Of a DNA stretch of 64,000 nucleotides, positions 43,336-54,578 are shown piece by piece. Numbering within the stretch: the first letter of the stretch is position 1; the number at the start of each line of letters is the position of its first letter. The notes under the pieces were generated by a model that saw nothing but the letters and a program-made list of their open reading frames with translations, was not told the origin of the DNA and did no database searches. The stretch covers positions 39,406,878 through 39,470,877 of the forward strand of contig OY288243.1 in NCBI GenBank assembly GCA_958450325.1. Reading direction: 5' to 3'. This DNA is from Agrostemma githago (Eukaryota; Streptophyta; Magnoliopsida; Caryophyllales; Caryophyllaceae). Position numbers and translations under genes: made by a program.

Positions 43336-43449
43336 TTTGCATCAGCTCATGTATCTTTTTTGATTAGGTTTTGATACTTTGTTGTACAGAATATGTGCTG
43401 CTTGTAAATTTTTTGTTGAATGCAATCACTTACATCTCACCAAAAAAAA
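41615..43449 (+). mobile_element. LINE 1: 5'-truncated L1-type element in LTR E
   Basis: About 1.8 kb from within the RT domain to a short poly(A) run (43442-43449). The 5' part (endonuclease and start of RT) is missing, as is usual for truncated reverse transcription. Confidence 0.88.
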
Positions 43450-44313
43450 AAGTCGGGACAAGGCATCGAGGTTCGGGATCGGGCTAGCACCACGCCTAGG
43501 TCCCACACCTCTGTCCTTTAATTAATACGCAATATAATGCGTAATTAATTAAAGTTTGTCTGGTTACACGACTTGCGGTTTAATTCGTATTTTGTTGCAT
43601 ACGGGTCCGTTTCTAGTCTTTATTTATTGTTTATTTACATTTATGTCACTTATTTCGTTTGTCGTATTATTTGTAATTTTTGTATTGGCCGGTTTGTATT
43701 TCCGCCCGTGTATTTTGTACGTTATTTATTTTCGAGCTTTATTTATTTCGATGTTTATCGCCTTATAAATGAACCTCGCATGCTAAATAACTTCGACAAT
43801 AGTTAGATGCATTAAATGACGTAGCTAACCCATAATTCGCATGTTTAGCCCGAAAACGCTGTTTGCATATCATTTAGTCGTTTTACTAGCGCGCGTACAC
43901 GAACACGAACGATGTCTTAGTAGAGGCCGCCATTGTGCGGGCGGGGTTGGGTGTCCTTAGTGGGCTTCCCAACACGTACCCTCACCCCTTACTCAGAACC
44001 TCGGTTTCCGGATGCCCGAAACCGTTGGCGCACGAGAGTCATTCTTTACACGATACCGGTGTAGATGGTATCGGTATTGCAATGCAAAGAGACGGGCCCC
44101 ATAAACTCTGAAATCGAAGTGAGCCATACTTTGTGTATAGTCCATGACGACATAGAGTGGGCTCGAATGGTTCCGAATAACCACAAAATTCGGTGGTGAC
44201 TCCAACTTTGACTTAAATTTCGAACCCGAGAACAATCTCACCACGAGATTCATTCGCCTACCCAAAACCCGCGCGTGGCCGCGTCGGGGTGGACCTACGT
44301 CATGTCCACAATT

Positions 44314-44331
44314 TGGCAACTCCGCTGGGGA
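44314..44331 (+). other. Primer binding site of element E
   Basis: TGGCAACTCCGCTGGGGA, three bases after the LTR, one change from element A. Confidence 0.75.
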
Positions 44332-45488
44332 TACCTGATGTACCACATGTCATCGGGGTTCCTAGGGTGAGACTCGAAGAGAAATCGTTCGTATATTAGT
44401 GTGCGCGCATTAGTTTAATGATTCATGAATAACCCAAATTTTTGCCCGGGCCGGTTACTTGTGACCGACGTCCCACTATACCACGGTGCATTCCTACATG
44501 GGTGCGCTAAGACTTCGATGGCGGAACTCGTATGAGTTTTGCGGCATGTCCTAAGACCAACTCGGCTTAGGGAGTCCGTCCTGATTTACGAGAATGTCAT
44601 CGTTGTTGGTATAGACCCTATTTTGACCGACCGAGACTTAGCATACATAAGCGTCGTTATAATGCTTGTTTGACTACGTGCTACCTGGTTTCCGTGTCAT
44701 TTTTCAAAAACCGTCATTTCAAAAAGTGCTTCTTTCCAAAAATACCAAATTTTGAAAAAACCTCGAAATACTGTCCGTTTCGGGACCCGTCTTTTCAAAA
44801 ATATCCAACTTTCAAAATTCGGAATGCCGCCGAAATTTAGGATCAACAATTTGACTCAAAATATTCTTTTTCTCTAGCCGGCATGCTGCCCGTTTTAATT
44901 CTCGAATTTCCAACACCATTCCGATTTTCTGAATTTTCAAAATTCTAATCTTGGTTTTCGAAATCCCGTTTTCAATTTTCGAACTTTCGAAAATTCGCTC
45001 ATTTTATATTCAAATTTCAAAACATCCAACTTTCCTAGTGAATCTTCCTTATTATAGGACCTACCGTTTATCCGTGTGTCGGGTCTTCGCATAGTATGTC
45101 GAAGGTTTATAGCGTCGAAACTCCGTTGATCCTATATCACGAGTTTCCCCCCTTTCCAAAGTCCGCCTTATTTGTCAAGGCACGACCAACCCGCGTAGGG
45201 CATACTACCCCTACTAAGGAAAGTCTGTCCGTACACTCGAGTCAAAAGTCTGGGGAAAAGTCTCACGTGGACCTTCCTTCGAACGGGATTAGGCCTACAA
45301 AGCCAAAGTCCTAAGGAAGTTATACCACCCATTGAGTCATCCGTCTAGATGTCTTTCTCAAGTCTTTAGTCTTCTTTCTTAGTGTCGCTCGGGATGTACT
45401 TTTTCTTCGTTTTCCGAGATCTGGGTTCGGTTTCTGATTACGCGGTGTTCTTACAGACAGGCCACCGTCCACCAGACACAACCGCAAA
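44332..45488 (+). other. Leader of element E
   Basis: About 1.1 kb with no supported gene. TTTCAAAA-type runs at 44700-45030 match the leader of element A in reverse. Confidence 0.6.
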
Positions 45489-46865
45489 ATGGAAGGAGCT
45501 CTGAACAACCTAAAGGCCTCTGTGGATGCCATGGCCGCCAAACAAACCGACATTAATGCCCAACTGACTGAAATGAGGGCGGGTCAAGTGGCCATCGTTG
45601 CTCGTATGGCTGTAGTGGAGCAAAGGGCTCCTAATGCCGAGGCTACTGGGCCTCTAGCTGAACTAGTCAGCGCAGTACGCCGACTAGAAGAACAAGTCCA
45701 TTTGGCTGGGAGTAACAATATTCACCGGGATAATAGCCGAGAGTACTCCCCGGTAAGTGACAAACTGCCTGCGAACCTGAATCTCACGGGTTTGCCTATG
45801 TTTGAAGGAACCGAGGACCCGTTACTACATGTACGGGCCTTCAAAGAATTCATGGCTATCAAAGAGGTAGATTCTTCAATGTTCAAGAATCTTTTTGCTG
45901 CGTCCCTTGAGAAGCACCCACGGGCCTGGTACTATAGGCTAGACCCGAAAAAATACCCTACATGGGATGATGTGGCTACCGAGTTTGCTCGGAACTATGC
46001 TGACAACACCGAGATCCAAACCACGATGCGGTCTTTGGAGGTCATGGCCCAAGAGCCAAAAGAAGGCAACTAAGTACCTTCAACGCTGGAGGGCCGAGAG
46101 TGTGAAACTGGTCGATAAGCCCAGTGAGAAGATTTTGGTGGAGGCTTTTGTCAAGAACCTCCTCCCCTCATATCGGGTTCATCTCCAGTACGCTGTCATA
46201 CCCAATTTCACCACCCTTACTGAAATGGGTATGAGAATTGAAGACGACCTAAGGCTAGAGGGCCTCAACAAGGCCTCTAGCAAGGGATACCAAGGGGCTT
46301 CCTCTTCCACTACCAAGCCCCAAGCTGCAACCCGCAGCATTTTTGATGCGGTAAATCTACAAGATACCCCGTCCAAGAAGAACACCCCACCTCGGGTTTT
46401 CACCGATATAGGTACCACCTATACCTACGCCTTACAAAGGCTATCCTCGAAGGGCCTAATCCAACCGATAGGCCCAACTCCTGAAGTTCCGGTCGAGCGA
46501 CGCTCTAAGAACTACAATGTCCAGGCTTACTGCCAGTACCACCGAGGCAATGGGCATGATACCGAAAAGTGTTGGAAGCTGAAACACTTGATCCAGGACC
46601 TGATCGAGAGCGGTAAAATCCCGCTACCCGGAGATAAACCAAGCAACAAAGAGAACCCTTTCAGCTCCCATGCCATCTTTGCCGGGGAGGTGATTGATTG
46701 CTCTCACCTTATCTCTCCATTTATCCCGCAAGTGAACGGGATCTGGTTTGACGACGAGGATGATGTCTACCTCGTTAAAGGGGAAACCGTTCCCATCACC
46801 CCTGAACAAATCCGCGAGGCCAAATCCCGAGTCTTAGCCAGTAACCACCTGGGCCGTCCCTATCA
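45489..46865 (+). pseudogene. Element E Gag, frameshifted and truncated
   Basis: From the ATG at 45489: N-terminal coiled part, the Gag core (GLPMFEGTEDPLLHVRAF), then a frameshift near 46067 (about two bases lost), and the rest in another frame, including the zinc-knuckle-like CQYHRGNGHDTEKC. Similarity to the Gag of A ends near NHLG at about 46855, where unrelated sequence starts. Confidence 0.87.
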
Positions 46866-48304
46866 AGCCACTAGCTCAAGGGACATCCTCATCCCGAACC
46901 TTTGCTATAACAAATTGTATATACTAGGGATAAGAAATCTAGAATACCATCAAATCAACAACAAAGAAAAGGAACATACTGTGATGGCACAAGCGGACTA
47001 TAGACGAAACTTGGGTCCGAAATCTCACCAAGTACCAAAATTCCGCCATCGTTTACCTCCCCTTTCAAACAATGGGAAAGGGAATGAGGGGTTATCCGAT
47101 GATAACTGTGATACAACAGATAAACCCAGTTGACCAAATCCAAAACTAATTATACAAAGGAAAAAGAAAATTAAAGTTAGAGGGATGTGCAAACCTTAGA
47201 ACCTGAGAGTTAACGTATAGTAATTTTTGAGATGATAAATTGAGGAAAATTAGGGTTTAAGAAGAATCCTCTCTACTGTTCTATTGTCTGCTAGGTTTTG
47301 GTTGAAGAAGCATAGGCGCGTCAATTAGCTTTTAGATTACTCCTTTTTTTATTTTTTTTATTCCGAAACTAAATGTGCGCCTTGTTAAATTTCAACTTCA
47401 CCCGCTATGACTTGAACCATTTTTCATGACTTTATCCAACTTGTGAGAAATATATTAGAAAAAATCTCGAACCTTATATTAGTGAACCCTATCCGATAAA
47501 AAATGGCCCGACCAAAACCCGACCCCATTGTCTCAGCTTGGTCGTCAGAACTAGTCACGACCAAAATATTTTGACTTCTGAGTACTAAACTTGTCAAATA
47601 GGTTGGGTCATACGGGTCGGGTCGTATACAGGTGAGGTTAGGGCAGAATACGGGTCAGAAATAGTTTCAAACACCTAATTTTTTTACCATTTTTAAGTCA
47701 ATTTTTTTTATATTAATTTTTTTATTTTAATAGTATTATTATTATACTCCGTAAATACAATGTTTATATTTTAATTCTCGTAGTATTATTATTAACAATT
47801 TTAATTTTTTAATCATAAATCTAAATGTAATACAGTATATAAATATAAATATTTTATTATTTTAATAAGTTCTCGTTGACCGAACTCAAACGACTCGGGT
47901 TTCGATCCGAAATGAACAGGGCGTATCGTGTTCGGGTCAACCGGGTCATAGGTAATAAACGGCTTCATGACCTAAAAAAATGGGTCGGGTTGAGTTTGGA
48001 CAGGTCTACCGCCAGTGACGATCCAACGCGCGTACATAAATTTAAATCTTTAAATTAAATAGTCCTTAAAAAATTGGTTAGTTCGACAACTTAAACAACT
48101 CGTATGACCCGACTTGTGAAGTTGTGACCAAACTCGAGCGTCCGATCCCGTTTCCATTCTCTACAAATTAAATAACGCGTACTTACAAATATATAACACA
48201 AATTGGTTTCCTAAGAGTAAAGATCTAATCGAGGTTTTTTAATGTTTTTTACTCTAAAATCTAACTGAATTTTCACATTTTCATTTTTTATTTAATTGTG
48301 GATT
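46866..48304. other. Non-TE or unclassified AT-rich DNA, possible minus-strand gene start
   Basis: The part from 47330 down to about 47000 on the minus strand looks like a plant 5' end: AAACCCTAATTTTCC, a possible short leader intron (GTTTGCACATCC.. to ..TTAG), then GGTAAACGATGGCGGAA with an ATG at 47049, but only 35 codons follow. 47480-48160 is rich in CGGGTC/GACCCG runs, a composition seen in plant DNA-transposon ends. Nothing is certain here. Confidence 0.3.
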
Positions 48305-48439
48305 ATGAATTATTCTAACAATATTGCAACAAATTTAAAAATTGTTGCTAGATGTTTCACTAAATGCAACAATTACTAAAAAGTATTGCTAAATCGTGTT
48401 ATAATTGCAACATTTTTGTAAAAATGTTGCATTTTCAGT
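48305..48439. mobile_element. TGCAAC-rich transposon end, left of LINE 2
   Basis: Repeated TTGCAAC/GTTGCAA motifs occur at about 48323-48430. The same kind of motif continues right of LINE 2 (50640-50753), so the LINE landed inside this element. Confidence 0.5.
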
Positions 48440-50543
48440 CTATAAGCCAGTCGTCCGGAAAGGAAAGGTTGTCAATCAGGTCCACAGTGATTTGCTTACA
48501 CAGCCTGTTACGGCCAAGGAGATCCGAGAGAGTATGTTTGAGATTTCAGGGGATAAAAGTCTGTGTCCAGATGGTTACACTAGTCAATTCTTCAAGGATG
48601 CGTGGGAGGTAATTGGTCCTAGCGTTATAAGTGCAGTTCAGAATTTTTTCAGAAGTGGGAGAATGCTAAAACAATTGAACCATACCCTGCTAACCTTAAT
48701 ACCGAAAGTGGAGATGCCTGATAATGTGACACAGTTCCGTCCAATAGCATGTTGCAATACAGTTTATAAATGCATTACTAAAATTTTGTGTAAGAGGTTG
48801 AATCTGATCCTTCCTGACATAATTAGTCAGAATCAGAGTGGGTTTGTTCAGGGGAGAGAAATTGTGGAGAATATTTTAATTTGCCAAGACCTTGTTCGAT
48901 TATATGGAAGAAAATCTTGTTCTCCAAGATGTTTGATGAAGATTGACTTAAGGAAAGCATATGATTCAATTGAATGGCAATTCCTTGAGGATATGTTGGA
49001 TGCACTGAAGTTTCCTCACCAATTCACTAGACTAATAATGGAGTGTGGATCTACTACTAGCTTCTCTTTAGTTCTAAATGGGACTACTTTTGGACATTTT
49101 GAAGGGAAGAGAGGATTAAGACAAGGGGATCCTCTTTCTCCTCTCTTGTTTGTTATTTGCATGGAATATTTGTCTAGGATCTTGAAGGAAGTACAAGGAT
49201 TTGAAGGTTTTAAGTACCATTCAATGTGTAAAAAAATGAAACTATCTCACTTGTGCTTTGCCGATGATTTATTGCTCTTCTCTTATGGAGATAAGGAGTC
49301 AGTAAAGATTCTTATGAGGGCTTTTCTTACCTTTTCTAAGACTTCGGGTCTCCACATGAATAAGGAGAAATCGGAGGTCTACATGAATGGAGTAAGAGAT
49401 ATTGGAGGTGTGATGAGTGTCACGGGTATGTCAAGAGGAAAATTGCCCTTTCGTTATTTGGGAGTACCTATCACATATAAGAAATTAGGGGTGCTGGACT
49501 GTGCTATTTTGGTTGAAAAAATTGTGGACAGAATTCGAGCATTAGGGGCTAAGCACTTTTCTTATGGAGGACGTTTAGCTCTAGTACGTGCAGTATTCCA
49601 AAACATTCATGCTTATTGGTCCAGGATCTTCATTCTGCCTAAGATTGTGGTGAAGAAAGTGGAGGAGATCTGTCGGAATTATTTGTGGAAGGGGCATTAT
49701 AATTATGTAATTGCGCCACTCATTGGTTGGGATCAGGTCTGTTGTGATAAAAAATCAGGGGGATTGGGGTTGAGAGATGTCGGAGACTGGAACTTAGCTT
49801 CGGTGGCTAAATATATTTGGTGGTTGGCTGCCAAGAAGGACCATCTTTGGGTGAAATGGGTCCATATTAACTTCTTAAAAGGGGCGGATTGGACTCAAAT
49901 TCAAGTAACATCTACTGCAACATGGTCTTGGAGGAGGATTTGTAAGATCAAGAAGAAGTTTATAAGGGGATATGTGCAGGATTGGTGGCAATATAGAAGG
50001 AATCAGTACTCAGTGAAGCAAGGGTACGAATGGCTACGACCTAGAAGAGCTGAGGTACAGTGGGGCTCAATGGTATGGCATAAGTTGAACCTGTTGAAGC
50101 ATGCTTTTATTGCATGGATTGCTATGAATAACAGGCTGCAAACGAATGAAAGAATGCAGAGATGGGGGACGCAAATACAGGACGAGTGCTGGATTTGTGG
50201 CAGAGGAAAGGAGAATCAAACTCATCTTTTCTTTCGCTGCGAATACAGTAGTAGATGCTTGGGGATGGTAGCTACTTGGCTGCAGATGCAGATTCCACAG
50301 GAAGAGACTTGGAGCTGGTGGGAGACGGCAAAATTTCAGAATACGATGCATAAAAGACTGGTTGGCAATGTGCTAGTAGCATTGATATACCATTTATGGT
50401 ATGCCAGGAATCGAAGCAAGCATGAAGGCTGGATTGAGAAGCCAGAACAAGTAGGTTGGAACATTAGAAAGGAGATGAAGATTCGATGTAACTTTTTGTT
50501 AAAAGCTAGTGAGTCAGTTCAGTTAAAGAAATTTTTTAACTAG
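48440..50543 (+). pseudogene. LINE 2 reverse transcriptase to C-terminus, 5' truncated
   Basis: The frame is open through RT (LCPDGYTSQFFKDAW, MKIDLRKAYDSIEW, GLRQGDPLSPLLF, FADDLLLFSYGD), the FRYLGVPI block, the zf-RVT region (WHKLNLLKHAFIAWIA, CWICGRGKENQTHLFF) and an end part (LWYARNRSKHEGW). No internal lesion is seen. The open frame starts upstream at a TTG (48405) in host sequence, so there is no native start codon. The endonuclease is absent. Confidence 0.87.
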
Positions 50544-50629
50544 GCTGGTTGAATGGTTCTGTATTGGTGACAAAAAGGGTTGTAATTTTATGATCATTAA
50601 TATAAAGCTTACATTTTCACCAAAAAAAA
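48440..50629 (+). mobile_element. LINE 2: 5'-truncated L1-type element
   Basis: About 2.2 kb, from just before the RT domain to a short A run (50622-50629). Related to LINE 1 but distinct in sequence. The exact 5' junction and target duplication could not be found. Confidence 0.8.
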
Positions 50630-50753
50630 TAGATTAAATGCATCAATTTTTAGCTAATTGTTGCATTGGTAATATCACTAATATAAATTGCAACACAAGA
50701 ACAAAGTGTTGCATTGAAAATGTTGCAACAAACCCTTATTATAGTAGTGTACC
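50630..50753. mobile_element. TGCAAC-rich transposon end, right of LINE 2 (CACTA-like)
   Basis: Read on the minus strand from 50753: CACTACTATAATAAGGG, then TTTGTTGCAACATTTTC and further TGCAAC motifs. A CACTA start with dense subterminal repeats is typical of CACTA-type elements. The other terminus was not located. Confidence 0.5.
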
Positions 50754-51425
50754 ACGAAAAAGATCATCAATAAGAACAGAACATAATTAATTATAACCCT
50801 AATTCTCGGCATAACAGATTGAAACCCTAATTTTAATGTTGTTGTTCTTGGTAGACTAAAAATTAGAGAAGCCCAGACATTAGAAACGCAATATATAAAT
50901 ACCCAAACAACAATGAAATTCGAAGCACAAATTTAGTTGATGGTGCCAAAAATGAAACAGAACATACCTTGATTGAATGTGTTCCGATGTGCAGAAAACC
51001 AATCAATGGATGATGGAGGAGGAGAAAATTAGTGAGAGCTTTTTTTTGATGATGAAGGCATGCAAATGGAATAGAAGTCAGAAAAAGATGAACGCAGAGG
51101 AATGGGAAGGGTTTTGATGACTGAATTTGAATTGTAAAGAGTGTTGGAGAAGGGAATGGTATACAAAGCTAAGTCAAATAGGAAGGCTTAGTCAACAAAA
51201 AAAGCCACATAAGCAATGTCATGTCACCACTTAACGCCTAAACTGACGGATTAATAAGACAGTTTAGGGCTACCAGTAATAATAGTCAAAAACTCAAAAC
51301 ACGAGGCTACAAGCTGGAAAACTGAATAGTTGAGGGGCACCCCATAGAAAATCCTTAAAATAAATATTGGACAATGAAGCAAAAAGGCAGAATTGTGATT
51401 TACAAAGGCCATAAAACAATATATT
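50754..51425. other. Anonymous DNA, perhaps a Helitron body
   Basis: No domain found. AACCCTAATT-type stretches at 50797-50830 resemble a plant 5' UTR and could be a captured fragment. It ends at a Helitron-like terminus. Confidence 0.3.
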
Positions 51426-51454
51426 CCCGTGCGGTGCACAGGTATGGCGACTAG
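51426..51454 (+). mobile_element. Helitron-like 3' terminus
   Basis: A short hairpin CCCGTGC-GGT-GCACAGG (one mismatch) is followed by TATGGCGA and CTAG, then T. Hairpin, 8-10 bases, CTRR and a following T are the known layout of Helitron 3' ends. The 5' end is not identified. Confidence 0.5.
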
Positions 51455-51472
51455 TTAAGATCTTAAACCTTA

Positions 51473-51701
51473 TACTCCCTCCCCACCACAATGATGTTCC
51501 CATTTGTAAATGGCACAAGGAATAAGGAAGGGGTAATGAAAGGTGGTAAATTGTTTGGTGGGGTTCAAGATGTCAAATCAGAAAAAGTAGCCAATAGGAA
51601 GAGAGTATAATGGATGAATAAGGAAAGTTTTGAAGTGGGAAAATCTTAGTGGAGTTTCCTTTTAAGGAAAGTGGGAAAATCTTAGTGGTGGGGAGGGAAT
51701 A
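51473..51701. mobile_element. MITE with long imperfect inverted repeats
   Basis: Begins TACTCCCTCCCCACCACAAT and ends GTGGTGGGGAGGGAATA, inverted repeats over about 30 bp. An internal direct duplication (GTGGGAAAATCTTAGTGG) is near 51640-51690. Stowaway-like. Confidence 0.6.
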
Positions 51702-52375
51702 AGAATTTTGTGTCATCAAAGATAAAGCATGTCTTGTATATAATAAAATGACTACCAATATTATCAAACTTTGTTTACTAAAAATAACGATAACGACGAT
51801 GACGATATAATAATTAAAATCTATATACTTATTTTAAATAAAGTGGATAAATCTCTTAATATACTCTTGGTTTTATAAAAAAATCTTATCTCCGTGGTAA
51901 AATAGAGAAATGTCTTAATATACCCTTGGTTTAATAAAAATTTAATGCTTTTAGTTTTATGGTCCAATGAGATTAACACATGTGGATTGATTAGGATGTA
52001 GAATTAGGAAAATGATGTTGTAGAATTAGGCAAATGATGCTCTGAAAGGAACTACGGTGAATGGGTTTAAGTCAAGCAGCAAAAGTCCATAGAAGTAAAT
52101 CATGTTCATAAACATTCAGCATATGATTGAGCAATCAAATGAGTAAGCAGTAGTTGCTGCGACAGGTCCGAAATCAGCAGTGAACTGAGACGAACTGGAA
52201 ATTTGTCCGAAAAATGTTAAAAATAATAATTCACATGCCAAAAAACAAAGGCTAATAGAACTATCAACACCGAGAAATGTAAAAATTAATAATCCATGCG
52301 CCAAAAAACAAAAGATAATAGAACTGTCAACACCATTTAGCAAGTCAATCAATATTCAACAGGCATAGTTACTCC
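51702..52375. other. Anonymous AT-rich DNA
   Basis: No gene supported. A duplicated stretch (ACCGAGAAATGTAAAAAT.. and CGAAAAATGTTAAAAAT..) is visible near 52200-52330. Confidence 0.4.
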
Positions 52376-52920
52376 TACGGTTTAACGCAAGCATGAACCC
52401 AATGAAGCAGGAACAAAGTTGATATTCACGCACATACCGAGTTAGTCTGGGCGGTGGCAAAAATCGGGGTCGCCTGCATCCAACGACAACAGTAAGGCGA
52501 CGTTTGGCGGCGGGAATCAGCTCGGTTTCGTTGTACATTTGGGTGGTGTAATGGGAAAGGCAAGCACCCCTTGTTGTAGGTGGTGGGTTATAAGGGAGGA
52601 AGATGAAGATGATGGGAGGTGGGAGCTGAATTAATGAAGCAATGAAGGTTGAACTTCATTGCTTCACTTTGGTTTCTACATAATCAATGAGGAATAAATA
52701 ACGGATGCAGCAATTGAGCATGAAGTTGATGGGTTCTACCTAATTTATGACAAACAAATAACCGACTTATTTGGCACTAATTAGGAACTCCCTCCTTTTC
52801 ATTTGTTGGGTTTGTCGGTTGCTATGCTGTTTCTACCCAATCATATCATGCCACGTGAGTTACTTTAGAATTGAGCATTGGGTAGATAGAGCATGGAGGA
52901 TGGTTTGTTTTAATCATCCT
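52376..52920 (-). repeat. Dispersed repeat, copy 2 (inverse of 21.7-22.3 kb)
   Basis: Reverse complement of the repeat at 21710-22275, with one instead of three tandem 46 bp units. The AAACGTCGCC.. block and the ATTGGGTTCATGCTTGC end are shared. A related short fragment is at 53170-53320. Confidence 0.6.
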
Positions 52921-53024
52921 CATCCTAATCTAAACACATACAGTATATAATTGTTATTTTGCCAGTTCATCATCGGTCATTTTTTTGTATTTTGATGCTT
53001 CAACTATCTAAGATTCTTATGTAC

Positions 53025-53066
<42 letters not shown>

Positions 53067-53068
53067 TA
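53025..53068. repeat. (TTA)n microsatellite
   Basis: About 14 uninterrupted TTA/ATT units. Confidence 0.95.
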
Positions 53069-53169
53069 GTTAAATGTTGTTTGTAACGGTCTAATACAAA
53101 TATGTGACAAATGTCTTCATTATTGATTTAAATATATTGAGGAATTATTATATTTATTATGTAATTTAA

Positions 53170-53320
53170 TGTGTAATGAAGATTAAACTTGATTGCTTTA
53201 CTTTGGATTCTACATAATTAATGGTGGCAAACAAATAATCGACCCAATCAAATGATGACACGTGGGTTACTTAGAAGTGAGCATTGGGTGGATTAAGGAT
53301 GGAGAGTGCTTTGTTTGATG
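53170..53320. repeat. Fragment related to the 52.4 kb repeat
   Basis: Shares CTTTACTTTGGATTCTACAT, AACAAATAATCGACC and GAGCATTGGGTGGAT with copy 2, in parallel orientation to it. Partial and diverged. Confidence 0.45.
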
Positions 53321-53441
53321 TTTAATAAAATATATAGATTGTGTTCACACTGGGTAAGGAAAATTGTATAAAAAAATGGACTTCATTTGAAATGGGGAAT
53401 CACCGTTGTACCACCTCATGGCACGTGTGTTTGATTTAATA

Positions 53442-53490
53442 TCCTTTATTATTATATATTAAAGCAAGCACCATGCACAATGACGTGGCG
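53442..53490 (+). mobile_element. Possible Helitron 5' terminus
   Basis: A|TCCTTTATTATTATATATT followed by AAAGCAAGCACC and a GACGTGGCG motif resembles the TC..TATATTAAAGCA starts of plant Helitrons. The matching 3' end was not found; element G is inserted 390 bp downstream. Confidence 0.35.
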
Positions 53491-53830
53491 CTACTCTTTG
53501 TTGAGTATTTTGAAATACTCAATTCTCATTAACTCAACATTGTATGATAATTCTTGCATTAGAAGCTAAGCATCCGTGCTTCACAATCCGGGTCAAGCAA
53601 CCCGATCTTCGCATCCCACTTTCACATACACTCAATTAACCTGACCAAAATTACATCCCGATTAATTTGGGATTAAACAACTTAAACCCTCATACAACTA
53701 CTGCACTATTATTATAGAATAACATCATGATCAGTAACGTGGCACATGATCTTCACATTAAAACTCCACTCCTTTGCCACTACACCACTCCAATTTTTTG
53801 TTGTCAAAATTGAACTCCATATAAACATAA

Positions 53831-54309
53831 TGTAAGTTCTTTATATGAATTTATCATGTTCTTAATTAATAAATGAACCTAACGATAAACTCAATAGCGG
53901 AAGCTGAATTATAAGATCTAGAAATAACCTCCAGCCATTGCTTATCGGATTCCTGAACAGCTTTATCTACAACCCGAATACCATCCCCGAATACCGTCTA
54001 CCGTGTTAGCTATATTCTCGGTTCTAAATTCTTTCCTCTCAGATTTAGATGGTGTATAGATGAATAGAGAAGATGAATCTAGTGACCCTGAATAGCGTTG
54101 TATTTATACTAATCTTTCCATCAAAGATAAAGTTACAACAAGATAAACATTCTGTATAGTGGTTAATGGAATATAGGATTGTAGGAGATAAGACTATAAG
54201 AGATAGATATTTATTAGAGTTTAGTTGATCACCAAATGGACCACAATTCAGTAACTCTAAACTGACCAAACTACTTAATCAATTATTAAGTCTATCATAA
54301 ATTCTAACA
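53831..54309 (-). repeat. 3' LTR of element G
   Basis: Begins TGTAAGTTCTT and ends AATTCTAACA. The inner neighbour on the minus strand is the purine tract AAGTGGGAGAA. Confidence 0.93.
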
Positions 54310-54322
54310 TTCTCCCACTTGG
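54310..54322 (-). other. Polypurine tract of element G
   Basis: Minus strand CCAAGTGGGAGAA immediately before the 3' LTR. Confidence 0.8.
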
Positions 54323-54578
54323 TCCATTTAAACGAGAAACCGCATATACGAATCATAGCGACTAATCCTCTTATTTAAGACGAGAATTAACCTTCCATGT
54401 ATTACAATATACTCGGTCTTTCACCACTCTCAACTTAATGAATAAACCATATGTTTACTCTAGGTCAAAACAATATGATATTTCTCAATAAATAATGGTA
54501 ACAAAATACGTACGTGTATAAATTAAAATGAGATAATATCCAACTGAATGAAAGGTTCAAAACAACACAATAAATGTA

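Larger units (their letters stand above)
41603..43461. repeat. 12 bp target duplication flanking the LINE in LTR E
   Basis: aagtcgggacaa at 41603-41614 and again at 43450-43461, after the poly(A) end of the LINE. The two copies are identical, so the insertion is not very old. Confidence 0.8.
39856..44310 (+). repeat. 5' LTR of element E, with LINE insertion
   Basis: It begins TATAGACACCC, where element A has TGTAGACACCC, and ends CATGTCCACA. Without the LINE and its target duplication it is about 2.6 kb, close to the LTR of A. TATA box TCTATAAATACCCC near 40372-40382. Confidence 0.86.
39856..46865 (+). mobile_element. Element E: Retand-like Ty3/gypsy, 5' half only
   Basis: Plus-strand element related to A. 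It has a 5' LTR (39856-44310) with a LINE inside, a primer binding site, a leader and gag. Homology to element A stops at about 46855-46865 in the gag region; pol, the antisense gene and the 3' LTR are missing. The bases acggg (39851-39855) would be its left target copy. Confidence 0.85.

Noticed and set aside
43556..43806. Hydrophobic plus-strand frames looking like membrane proteins
   Set aside because: They are T-rich Retand LTR sequence; the equivalent region in the LTR of A has no gene.
54045..54269. 74-codon frame repeated at 59912-60136
   Set aside because: It is within the LTRs of element G and is the same sequence twice.
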